Source of the DNA: Dillenia suffruticosa
Lineage: Eukaryota > Streptophyta > Magnoliopsida > Dilleniales > Dilleniaceae
NCBI GenBank assembly: GCA_033439265.1
Contig: JAVTVX010000019.1
Span: 7,447,501 to 7,511,500, forward strand
Length of the DNA stretch: 64,000 nucleotides
Direction of reading: 5' to 3'
Made by a program: the position numbers and the translations under genes. This document shows, piece after piece, positions 48,201 through 58,190 of the stretch (position 1 is its first letter; each line of letters starts with the position of its first letter). The notes below the pieces were generated by a model. The model was not told the origin of the DNA and searched no databases. It was given only the letters and a program-made list of their open reading frames with translations.

Positions 48201-51200
48201 GATTGTCATGCTTTCAAATTTTGGTTTGATATATATATTTTTTTGGTTACGTGGTTTGATATTTTTTGGTCTGTCACTCTTTTGTCATCTTTATCGCTTT
48301 TGCTTTGTACTAGTTGTGATCCCGTGCCATGCATGATTCTATGCTCTAATTTCTATTTTTTTTTTTTTTTAAATTGTACTAAAATAGATGACAAGGTAAA
48401 GTAATAGGAAAAGGTCCTGATGAAATCTCATGATTAAACAGATAATGACATGCAAATTGAGTTTTATGTCAACATTCCCTTGTTTTTGCATTGATGCAAT
48501 TATTAATACTTTAATAAAACAGTTATTTAGTGTTTTGTTGCGTCAGGGCTTTTAGCAGAGGAGTAATTATATATTGTCTATTTTGGAGGGGCTATATATA
48601 ATTATTTTGTGTTGGCTTCTTAGAGAAGCCTTATCCTTTGGCTTGCTGGAAAAGCTTGTGTATGGCTTGTTATGGAAGCTTGGCTTTAAGTGGAGAAGGG
48701 GGTGATTGTTCCAGAAAAGCTCCTGTTGTTTTCAGAAAACTTAGATCTAGTTTGTCCTCCCCTTTCTTGGCTAGGGTTTGTAAGCATGGGAGTTTAGGGT
48801 TTTGAGAAGTCTACGCTACAGCATCATCTGATCCCTCTTAGTCTTTGCTACTATTTTGCGCAAGAGGCCAGCCTACTGCTGCATGTCTTTCCACTTCTTT
48901 TTTAGTTTCGTTCGAATGTTTGCTTCTGGTTCATATTATACTTATAATATATGAGATTTAGTTGTTGCACTCTTAAATACAAAGCTTATTAGTGTTAAAT
49001 ACCACTTTCAATTTTGGGGTTTACATCGCTGTACCAAAGTTGAATGATACGTCCTGATCGTGACCACCCCGGGGGGGGGGGGGAGGGGATTTATACTGCC
49101 ACTCTCAGTGTTATGTGCCTATCTTTTTCTCAAGCTATCCAAGGGCGTTTGGCTAATTCTTGTAATGTGGAAGTGCTTTTGTTATGCGGCGCTTTGAGTG
49201 TAAAGAGATTGAGCGATAGAATAATGCAAATCAAATAAACAAGCAATGCATGATTGAAGGCAACAATAAGCTTTATTAATTAGTAACAATAGTTACAACT
49301 TGCTTGAGACGGGGCTCTTTGTAAACTACATGAAGGGTCAAGGAGTCTTTTTTTCTAAGTTACGAATAATTGTCCCACTAAAGAGCTATCTAAGCCCTTG
49401 TTGGCTCGACATGCAGAAACATTGAAATAATTGAGGAGCCATTCTGGGATTTTCTATGTTAAGGCGTTTTACCTTGTTCCCAAACTTCGTAAACTATTAC
49501 AAAGAGGCTATGGGCTACCTTTTACCATTTTTCCCTGACTTTTACAAACTCTTCTGGCTCTCTAAAAATTCAGAAATTTAAATACCACGAAAGACAGAAA
49601 GTAACCAAGCACATGGCTTTCTTCCAAACTAAGCGTACCACCGTAAAGACCTACTCCTAAATAGACTATGGCCCTAGTTTCGAGACAGAACACCTTGCGG
49701 ATGAGGTGTTACCGCTTGTCAAAATTGATGTAAAAATGATTGATTGTGACATTCTCCCTTAATCTGTCAATGTCATCAATGGCAAAGCTTGGCGTTGACC
49801 TTGAAAGCTATTGTCTTCAAAATTGATCTTGTCAATTGTATTCTCCCAATAAATCTTTGCTCCATGGATCTTCTCCTCAATTCGTACTGTCAATGTGATC
49901 TCACTGACTTTTGTTTTTTAACCCACACAACTTTTTGATGCGATATGATGTGCTAAGTGAAATAAATTTTTTAATGTTTCTGGAGGCTTTACGTCTCTTC
50001 TAACCTTGTTGGTCACTAGTTTCGATTCTCGGTATTGCTGAAGCCGTCATGTGACTCTGCAGTGATCTGCTGCTGTGGTGTAATCTTCACAATTACCCGA
50101 CTGCCTTCCTTGTATAATGTGCCTGCTCCCCCCTGCCATCAAGAACGCACCCGTTTTTGATGTAGCAGTGCTGGCAAATCTTCCCCACCTCTGTGGTGCA
50201 TCCCGCCTTCAGGTTTTCCCGAAGGCAAACTCTGTTGTGCTCGCTTCCTCATGAAACGACTGTCATGTCCAATGTCATGAGCATTGAGTCTCTCCCCAAC
50301 TTGCTCCCTCTCGATCTTGTTGTTCCCATCAAATAACTCAATTAGCAGTGTAATATTCCTCTCTGCTACTACTTGGCCTATTCCATACCTCTCTGGATCC
50401 AATCAGGTCCTTTGTGCCAACCAATATTCTCCTAAGCAAGGGAGTATCCCTCCATCCTTTGACGAAGTTGATATGTCTAGCCCTCTTTCAGAGAAGTGAA
50501 TTCTTATTCTTAAGAAGCAAAAAATGTTCCCTTTCTCCACTAGGTGTTGGTTGCCACAATGAGTAACACGCCTTTTTGAACCAAATAAGCTTGATTGCCT
50601 TCTAACCCTCTGTAGCTCAAAAAATCATGATTGCCATCTAACCCTCTGTAAGCCTTTTGAATTATCTCTCCTTCAACAACTAATCCTAATCCTGCTGTGT
50701 GAAGTAGTGCTCTTTTCATAGTCGACAGGCAAATTCAAGCTCAATTACTGGGTACCTGACCCCAGCTTTCTTATTTTGAACCAATACCACCCTCTGAACA
50801 GGGTTCTAGATAGCCATCTCGTAAAGTATCTCTTCACCATCAAATACCCTCTTTTGAAGTACCTCTCTTTCAACAGGGCACCTCACCAAACTTGCTTCCC
50901 TTGAAGCTCCACCAACCCTCTGTATAGTGCCTCAAATGGCCTTGTGGATCCAGCTTTCAATAACTTATCCATCCCACTGACTCCATAGTTCTCGTAACTC
51001 TGATGGGACCATCCTGTATGGCCCTTGTGTTTGTGGCTCCCCACTTAACACTAACTCATCCTCATCTTCCACAGTTTGGTCTTCTGCCCCCATAATAACA
51101 CCACAGTTGTGCTCTGACATGAGTCCGCTTTTACTCCAAGTTGAGGCATCAATCCCCTCTATTGCGCTTTCTTTGATATGCCAGCTTTCTAATCCCACAT

Positions 51201-52694
51201 AAATGGCAGATGGTCCTTAATCATAGTACAAATTCCTTACTCTCATCCTTTGATGATAGTGAAGCTTGTGAAGCACTTGGTGCTTGTTTCTGCAGACACT
51301 CTTGCTTTGTGTGGTGCATTGCACAAGGAGCACCCTTTCTTTACAAACTTGTTCACATTCCAACCTGAAGTCAACCGTTTTGACGATGCGCCGTCGATTT
51401 TAGCATTATTTGCATTATCTGATGCACCTCCACTCATCAATTTTCCACCGTTACTGAACTTTGCTTCTCATCCTTGATGATGATTGTGGATATTCTTATC
51501 GCTGGCCTCTGGAGTATAGCCTGTCATATGTTCCATGACCGCTTGAGCTTTCCCCGGTGTCCCTAACCTTCTGGTGTAGAAGTTTTGCTTTAACCCAAGG
51601 CTTCAATCTTTTGAGAACTACAATGCTTTGTCCCTTGCTGACATGTCTATTATGTCAACATCAGTGTCGAGAACTCCATGTACTCATGGGCGATATCTGA
51701 CTGTTTCAGACTCCACAGGGAGAACTGAACCTTCAACTCGTTCTTCAAGTCTTCCTAGGAGCAAACATCTGCCTTATTGCATTTCCGCGAACTTGTGGGA
51801 GAGTAACTGGATGTCACTAAACAAATACATCGAGGCCATTGAGACCCCATGTGTCCTAATCAATCCTTATTGGCTCATAAGCATTGCTTAACATGAAACA
51901 AAATGTTCTCCAACTCCGTGGTGTTGTGCGCACCACCTAAGTTCAGGGCACTAGAACTTGCGCCTTTGCCGGCACAAAGGTGTTGCGGTCAGTCACGTCC
52001 ACTGTGCACATCAAGATGCCAACCTTCATACTCAACTCTCTTACCTGGTTCCAAAGCGCCTCAATCGTTAGTGTTATCCCCTCTTCAATCTCGTCACTCG
52101 TTAGTGTTATCCCCTCTTCAATCTCGTCAACTCATTCAACGTGTTTCAACATGTTTGGTGTGTTCAATTTCTAGAGCCTCTACCCTTTTTGCCACATGAT
52201 CCACCTTAATGATGGTTTCCTCCCGAGGCAACTTTGAGCCTTGATCCGCTCTCTTTTGAAAGACATGCTTGCTCCTTCCAAAGTCTCTTACCCAATTTGA
52301 GAGGCCTTGTTTAAGGCTCAAATACCAACTGTAATGGGCGTAGCTCTTTTTCAAACTAGAGACATACAACACGCATTTGGATACAACAATACTAGGGCAT
52401 TCAGCCAACTCTCATAATCTGGAAACACTTGTTGTGCGGTGTTTTGAATGTAAAGAGATGGAGTGATATAATAGTATGCAAATCAAATAATACAGCAACA
52501 TGTCCCAAGGTAGCAATAAGCTTTATTAACTAGTAAGAGTTAGGGGTGTGCAGTATTCAAAAAGTTCTACATTATCCAAACTAATTCGGGCAAAGAATTT
52601 TGGACAAATTCAGAGAATGGGATTCAAGGAATTCCTCCAAATTATTTTGGAAAATTCAGGTGAAGAAAAAAAATTGGGAATTCCCAAATTTTCC

Positions 52695-52738
<44 letters not shown>

Positions 52739-55700
52739 GTATTTTAATTATGATGCATAATACACAAATTAATGGGTATACTTCTGGTCTCAAATGTGTT
52801 TAACTATATGTCTCTATTTATTTTGGGCCATAAGTATGCTAATTTATGTCTTTTTTTTGTCATTAGTACTCGCTGATTTATCTATTAATCTTTTTTTTTT
52901 ACTTATAATTGGTATTCAAGATTTCTGTTATCAAAAGTTGAAGTTGTTTATATTAAATCGGAATTAGTAAACTTTAACCTTTAATGGCATGCTCAAAGCT
53001 AAAAACTATTTTTGACTCTGGGCTACACACAATGCTTTTGTGTTGATTTTAAGGTAAGAGTGATAGCTATGTTCTACCCAAAGAAAAAGAAAAGAACAAT
53101 AAACACATAACACCAACTTCACCAATTGCTAGGACACCAAACAAGCTAACCAATTTAGTTAACAAAGTTCATTTAATCTAATAAAATTAGAAGATAAAAT
53201 AGAGGAGAATAAATTAGTATAAAAATAAGGAATATAATGAACTATTTTTTACTTGGGTCAAAATATTACAAAATGGATTCAGGTAATTTGGAATTTTCCA
53301 AGTAATCCAAAATATAATTTGAAGAATAAATAAAAAATTTTTGGTGGAAAAATTAAAAACTTTTTGGTTAATTCAAAAACAATTTCTGAATTGTCAACTT
53401 TTTCTTCAAATTACCCGAATGCTCACCCTTAATAAGAGTAGTCATAACTTGCTAGTGGGGGGACCTTAGATAAGCTATACGAAGAGTGAGGAGTCTGTTT
53501 TTCTATGTCACGAATCTTCTCCTAGTAAGAGTAGTTACAACTGTCCAGTGAGTAGAAAGCTGCAACTAGGGTCCAGAGTCTCTAAGTCGCTAATTCTTGG
53601 CCCCTAGAGATTTATAATCATTTCCAGCCTAGCAGGAGGAAACATTAAAATGTTTGAGGAATCATACCAGGATTTGAGTTGCGCATTTTTTCCTTCCCCC
53701 CCCCCCCAAACTTTGCACGTTATCACAATACATTATGAGCTACCCATACTATTTTTTTTTTTCAGATTTTTACAAGCTCTCCCCATTCCCTCTAGAAATT
53801 ACAGGAGATAAAATACCACCAGAAATACAAAGTATCCAAGCACATGGTTTTCTTCCAAACAAGTCCTACCACTACAAAGACCTCCTAAATAGACTATGTT
53901 CCTAGCCTCGGGATAGAACTCCTTGCAAATGTGGCCTGGCCACTTCTTAGAGTTGAGAAACGGCAGACTCTGACACAAATGGATTATCACATTGCCCCCT
54001 TTTTGACCCTTCCTCCTCTTGTTCGATCTTGTATGTTACAATATATATTTGCATTTACCACCCTATTCTCTCCTTTTATCTCCCAGCCCACCCCCACCTG
54101 CTTCCCTTTGCCTTTCTTTCTTCCAAACATCTTGGTCCATATTGATCTTCTAAATGACTAGGACCTTTACATGTTTGGACTTCTTTAATCAAAGATGTGG
54201 TGTTCTGTCCTTCAATTTTATGATTGTTGAACTCCCATGGCCAAATTTTGCCATAGATCTCATCTGAAGCTTCATAAAACTCTGAAATGTTTCCCATCAA
54301 ACGAAATCTCTGAATAATTTAGTTCCTTGGCTAACTTTCTAGTTTGATTTCCAAACTACCTATGGCCAAGCTCAATAGCTTAATATTATTAGAATAAGCT
54401 GGGATATGAGGATTAGTGAGTGACAAACCGGAGGTTTTATAACCTGTATCCTGCTTTCATTCTCTATATCTGACAATAATTTGTATGCTCAGATGCATAC
54501 ATATGCACATGCTCATAGTGGTGGAACAGTGTGCAAACCAAAATGATTACAATATCATTAATAAAACTCAAAATACTAAACCGATGATAATACTAGCCAT
54601 GCCAATACTTCCTTTATGGTTAGGTGCAAAAACTTGATCAGACTTATTACTAATCTCGAGAGAAGGAGAATGCCATTAGTGATTAAATGAGAGAATTACT
54701 CCTTCATACTTGACATCTTATGGGGGGTTTATCTTTTAAGTGATCAGTGAAAATGCTGTTAGTAGTCAGGTGAGAGAATGAGATAAATTTGTTGACTTGA
54801 AACTCTATTTTCTGAAGAGAGGGATTTTCAGAAGAGAGACGATCAACTTAATACCAACATACATGAAAAATAATTTTGATGGAAATGAGGAAGTCCAAGT
54901 GTATGTAGGGTGAAAGCAAAGCATTCGGTGCTAGGGAATTATAAGGAAATTGATTAAGATGCCCATCTGTGAGGTCTTATGGGGGGATTTATCCTTTCAG
55001 TGATCAGTGAAAATGCCATGAGTTGTTAAATGGAGAATGAGATAAATTTGTTGACTCAAAACTCTGTTTTTAGGAGGTCAACTTAATACCAACATACATT
55101 GAAATATAATTTCGATGATAATCAGGATGTGCTAGTTTATGTATGGTTAAATCAAAGCATTCAATGCTAGGGAAAATATAAGGAAATTGATTAAGATGCC
55201 CTAGAAGCGCCTTTGAGTGTATGGAACATTGATAAACAGTTTTTTAGAGGCCATGAGAGCAGAGGTATGGCAATAATACAATAATGATCAAGTATTAAGC
55301 AAAATATGAAAGAATTGTTCAATGGCTAAACCTTCCCAAATCATGGAAAACAGTTAGTTGAGTTGAGATCTTTATTTGTATCGATTCGCCATATAAATCT
55401 AAATCTATGTGTCTATGCTCTAGTTTAGCAACAGAGAGATGTAAACAAGGCTAATTGTTTACCAAGCTGCCCATCTGTTAGTGTTGTTAATGAGTTTGAG
55501 CTTATTGGCTTCTCCGAACGAGACTCTTTTATGCCTCAAAAGATTTTTGTAGTTGAGAGAGTGATAGTTTATTGTAAATAAATAAATAAATAAATAAACA
55601 ATAAATAATAGAATATGTAGTTACAGATGTGCAGGAAAACATAGACTTTTTGGATGAGGGCTTTACAAATTTGTGAGAAACTCTAATATATTTATAGGTC

Positions 55701-57852
55701 TGAGGATTTGCCAGGATGCAATATTGAAACAGAAAGAAAGATTCCAGCTCTTAGTAGAAATTTTAGTATCATATCCATCTTATTGCTATTTCATACAGTG
55801 AAGCCGCTGTAGATAGCCTCTGAAGAATAGGTTCCTAATTTAACGGCTCATTCACTTGCCTTTTAAGCTTGGCTTTTAGTATGTTTCACTTGCTAAGCTA
55901 GTAAATTAGGGAAGTTAATTATACGAGAAGTGTATAACATTGTACATCTTTCTCTGGGCATAATTCATTAGGTAGCTCCTATGGAATCAAATTGGTTATT
56001 TTTTAAAGACCAAAACCACAAATACTCCCTCGAACTTCAGGCCTACTTTCAGTTAAGCCCCTGAACTTCTAGTTAATCATTCACCAAAATTTTTAAAATA
56101 AAAGTCAATTGGCATCATAATTGAGTGAAATTAAGATTTTGTCCGGTTAAATATCACGTGAAAGGCAGTTGACACTGTCTTTCTTGTCAAAACATTTCAA
56201 GGACAGGAGAGAGAAAGGGGAAGGATTTATTTGGAGACCAAAATGAAATTCTTGTGAAAATTTCAGTTGGGGGGAGTTAAATTTAGTGAAAAATTATCGT
56301 TGAGGACAAAGAAATAAAAATCCAGAAAGGTTTAAGAAAATGTTGGCTATTGTCAAAAATTTTGTAAAAGAAGATTTTATGAAGGAGCCATGCAAAATTT
56401 CCAGATAAAATTCAGATTCCTCATGACAAATCGTGGAAGTGGAATTTATATATAATCTTAATTGCATCCATTATTAAGGCACATTTAAATTTATTTCAAA
56501 ATTTTTTAGGAGCAATTGGCTATTATAAAAGCTATGGGGGGATTATTTAGAAGTATGTTTAAAATTTAGAGGGTTATTTGTGGTTTTGGCCCTTTTCTAA
56601 ATTGAAACTTGCCTTTTTATGGTTATTTAGAATTGTGTAATTGGAAGATCTCCATAGTTTGAATCCGTACCAAAATGTTGCTCAAAGAAATATATAAATT
56701 GCACATGCACAGTAGGGTTGTATCCAGTAGGTATTAGAATGGGTAAGTCTCTTTGGAACTGTTCATGCATGATGACCGAAAGGAAATAGCTCAAATAGAT
56801 CGCACCTTAAGATTTTTTTTTTTTTTAATTATTATTATTATTTTAATTATGCATGATGGCCTTAAAAATTGGCCTTGTAATAAATCTGTACCAACAGTTT
56901 ATTTATTTATTATCTGTTTACATACCAAGTCTTTTTCTTACTTCTGATTTTATGATGAGGAATCTTTGGTCAATCGTTGCAAAAAGAACAGTTCAATTTG
57001 CTGAAGGGAACTCATAACACTGTTTCAAACATGAAAGTGTTTTCGATATCAAAACTTTTCTTATAAGTCAACTGATATACAGACCGAGTCGGCTAACCTA
57101 AAGGCACTCTCACATTAGAATTATCCCCGGGTTTCAACTTCCTGCATGAAGTACACCTTCTTTTCTATCTTATGTTTTGAGGTACTGAGAAATGGCATAC
57201 GTAGTGACTAATTATGATTCCCCACTGCTTAGGGGCTTGATGTGCATTCACCGGATGAAGGTGATCCACCGTGACCTAAAAAGTGCTAATTGCCTTGTGA
57301 ACAAACATTGGACTGTCAAGATCTGCGACTTTGGGCTCTCCCGAGTGATGACTGACACACACATGAGAGATTCCTCATCTGCTGGAACCCCAGAATGGAT
57401 GGCTCCTGAACTTATTCGAAATGAGCCCTTCACAGAGAAATGTGACATCTTCAGCCTGGGGGTGATAATGTGGGAGCTGTGCACTCTTAATAGACCATGG
57501 GAAGGCATTCCACCTGAAAGGGTAAAAGCTCCTTTTGTTAGACTTAATTGTTTGGGGTGAAGTCTGATCTTTTCACATCATTGCAAGTCTGAAACATTTT
57601 TCACACTTTTATAGGTTGTTTATGCTGTTGCTAATGAGGGCTCTCGGCTAGAGATTCCTGACGGACCCTTAGGGAGGCTGATTGCGGGTCTGTGTTTCAT
57701 TCTATTCTGAAAGCTTAATTCTCGTTTGAATTCCCAGAAGATGACACCTTTCCTGTATTTTGACCGCAGACTGTTGGGCAGGACCAAATCAAAGGCCAAG
57801 CTGCGAGGAGATTCTTTCCCACCTTCTTGACTGCGAGTACAACCTGTGCTAG
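30053..57852 (+). CDS. Raf-like MAPKKK with EDR1 domain (B1 subgroup, AtRaf13/14/15 type), 18 exons
   Basis: Exons: 30053-30343, 33380-33583, 38564-38755, 38943-39202, 39469-39588, 39792-39869, 40362-40457, 42022-42108, 42579-42663, 45243-45321, 45881-45900, 46306-46603, 47182-47305, 47415-47434, 47965-48121, 57233-57521, 57615-57687, 57770-57852. All are GT-AG and the phases join to an open frame of 851 residues. Residues ~75-315 are the EDR1/CTR1-type regulatory domain (IPNGFYSVIP, GIQLLGQIKHGSCRPRAILF, PRSTKAIFMTH). The kinase domain (~590-845) has the Gly loop GIGFFGEV, VAIK Lys ~622, helix-C Glu ~640, HRDLKSANC (Asp ~718), DFG ~736-738 and APE ~761-763, so it should be active. It ends LLDCEYNLC. 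The start is the first ATG in the conserved frame (MEETREDGGAGPS). Exons 10-11 are the least certain. Plant B-group Raf kinases act in stress and hormone signalling; the exact role is not deducible. It converges on MAX2. Confidence 0.88.
30344..33379 (+). other. kinase intron 1 (3.0 kb)
   Basis: GTGAGT donor and tatgcag acceptor in phase 0. No recognisable element was found inside. Confidence 0.8.
33584..38563 (+). other. kinase intron 2 (5.0 kb)
   Basis: Donor gtggga, acceptor cggccag. It contains a 151-bp tandem duplication near 37.3-37.6 kb. No TE terminus was recognised. Confidence 0.75.
37309..37604. repeat. ~150-bp tandem duplication in kinase intron 2
   Basis: Two units of about 150 bp share gtctataatcca-tattgataattaatag, an aattgaagatgatgct block, and aatggcgcttg-acaacagtatt-ggg ending gggcattaa. 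The copies differ by small indels. Confidence 0.8.
39200..39371 (+). repeat. 86-bp tandem duplication spanning the exon 4 donor site
   Basis: caggtgaggaaattgttcta occurs at 39200 and again at 39286, and the 86-bp units are nearly identical. Each carries a cag|gtgagg splice donor, so a second potential donor lies 86 bp into the intron. Use of the first donor keeps the conserved reading frame. Confidence 0.92.
42954..42991 (+). repeat. (AC)n microsatellite in kinase intron 9
   Basis: About 38 bp of perfect AC dinucleotide repeat. Confidence 0.95.
45172..45242 (+). repeat. compound (CT)n(CA)n microsatellite forming the exon 10 acceptor
   Basis: About 43 bp of CT, then about 26 bp of AC, then the ag that serves as the predicted acceptor before agtagttcaggg. 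The CT part is positioned as the polypyrimidine tract. Confidence 0.85.
52315..52328 (-). other. retrotransposon primer-binding site
   Basis: On the minus strand this reads ttggtatttgagcc, a mutated form of the Met-tRNA primer site tggtatcagagc, one base inside the 5' LTR. It fixes the element's orientation. Confidence 0.65.
52533..53439. mobile_element. non-autonomous hAT nested in the gypsy LTR
   Basis: 891 bp (52541-53431) with termini taggggtgtgcagtattc and, on the reverse strand of the right end, taagggtgagcattcggg. It is flanked by gtaagagt (52533-52540) and ataagagt (53432-53439), an 8-bp duplication matching at 7 positions. The interior has repeated ggaatt/aattcc motifs and a (TA)17 microsatellite, with no transposase. 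The LTR sequence on the two sides joins to match the other LTR. Confidence 0.8.
52699..52732. repeat. (TA)n microsatellite
   Basis: About 34 bp of TA dinucleotide inside the nested hAT element. Confidence 0.95.
54712..55205. repeat. ~255-bp tandem duplication in kinase intron 15
   Basis: Two units begin at tcttatggggggttta (near 54715) and tcttatggggggattta (near 54973). Each proceeds through gtgatcagtgaaaatgc, gagataaatttgttgact, cttaataccaacatac and gcattc-gtgctaggga to ggaaattgattaagatgccc. Confidence 0.85.
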
Positions 57853-58190
57853 TGAGAAGTCATTTTACTGTATAGAAGCAGCAAAGAGTTGAGTGGTTAC
57901 GTTTGTGCCTCAGCTCAGTTGTAAAACTTCTACAAGATGATTTTTAAGAACATTTCGCGTATCATGTGATGAATCAATTCAGCTTTTAAGTATCTGAAAC
58001 TCTCTCTTAAGTGCAATGAGAAAAAAACTTAAATGTTGCAACAAATTCTAACTTTATTTTCTGCGAATTGAAAACTCACTTGAAAATTGAGCAGAGAAAG
58101 AGGAGAGAGAGAGAGGGAGAGAAACAAAATGACAACTTCGATTGTCTGTGTAGAACTCAATATCTCAGTAATTACATGCCTCCACTCACT
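57853..58190. other. 338-bp convergent intergenic region
   Basis: Separates the kinase stop (57850-57852) from the MAX2 stop (58191-58193 on the minus strand). It must contain both 3' ends, so the 3' UTRs probably abut or overlap. No separate gene is seen. Confidence 0.7.

Larger units (their letters stand above)
49109..53991 (-). mobile_element. degenerate Ty3/gypsy retrotransposon, antisense in kinase intron
   Basis: Two diverged LTRs flank it: 49109-49751 and 52330-53991 (the latter enlarged by a nested 891-bp hAT). In minus orientation, the primer-binding site is ttggtatttgagcc (complement of 52315-52328), directly after the LTR end. A purine tract (aagggagaa, complement near 49753-49761) precedes the other LTR. 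The interior (minus strand, 52.3 to 50.9 kb) has gag-like fragments, a Cys-rich segment (CSLCNAPHKARV, near 51330) and the start of a reverse transcriptase (QGPYRMVPSELRELWSQ, ~51.0 kb) matching the GPYRMAPxELEEL motif of Ty3/gypsy RT. The remaining pol is largely deleted or scrambled. No 5-bp target duplication was found. Confidence 0.75.
48122..57232 (+). other. kinase intron 15 (9.1 kb) loaded with transposons
   Basis: It interrupts the kinase domain between the DICR and GLMCIHRM segments (phase 2). It has donor gtgcaa and acceptor tgcttag. It contains the antisense Ty3/gypsy relic (49.1-54.0 kb), the nested hAT and a tandem duplication at 54.7-55.2 kb. 55.2-57.2 kb shows nothing recognisable. 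Confidence 0.85.

Noticed and set aside
49109-53991. Host gene on the minus strand (several 70-90 codon frames)
   Set aside because: Fragments match gag and RT order between two LTRs; the frames are broken by many stops.
57248-57508. Open frame on the minus strand opposite kinase exon 16
   Set aside because: Antisense shadow of a strongly conserved kinase exon.
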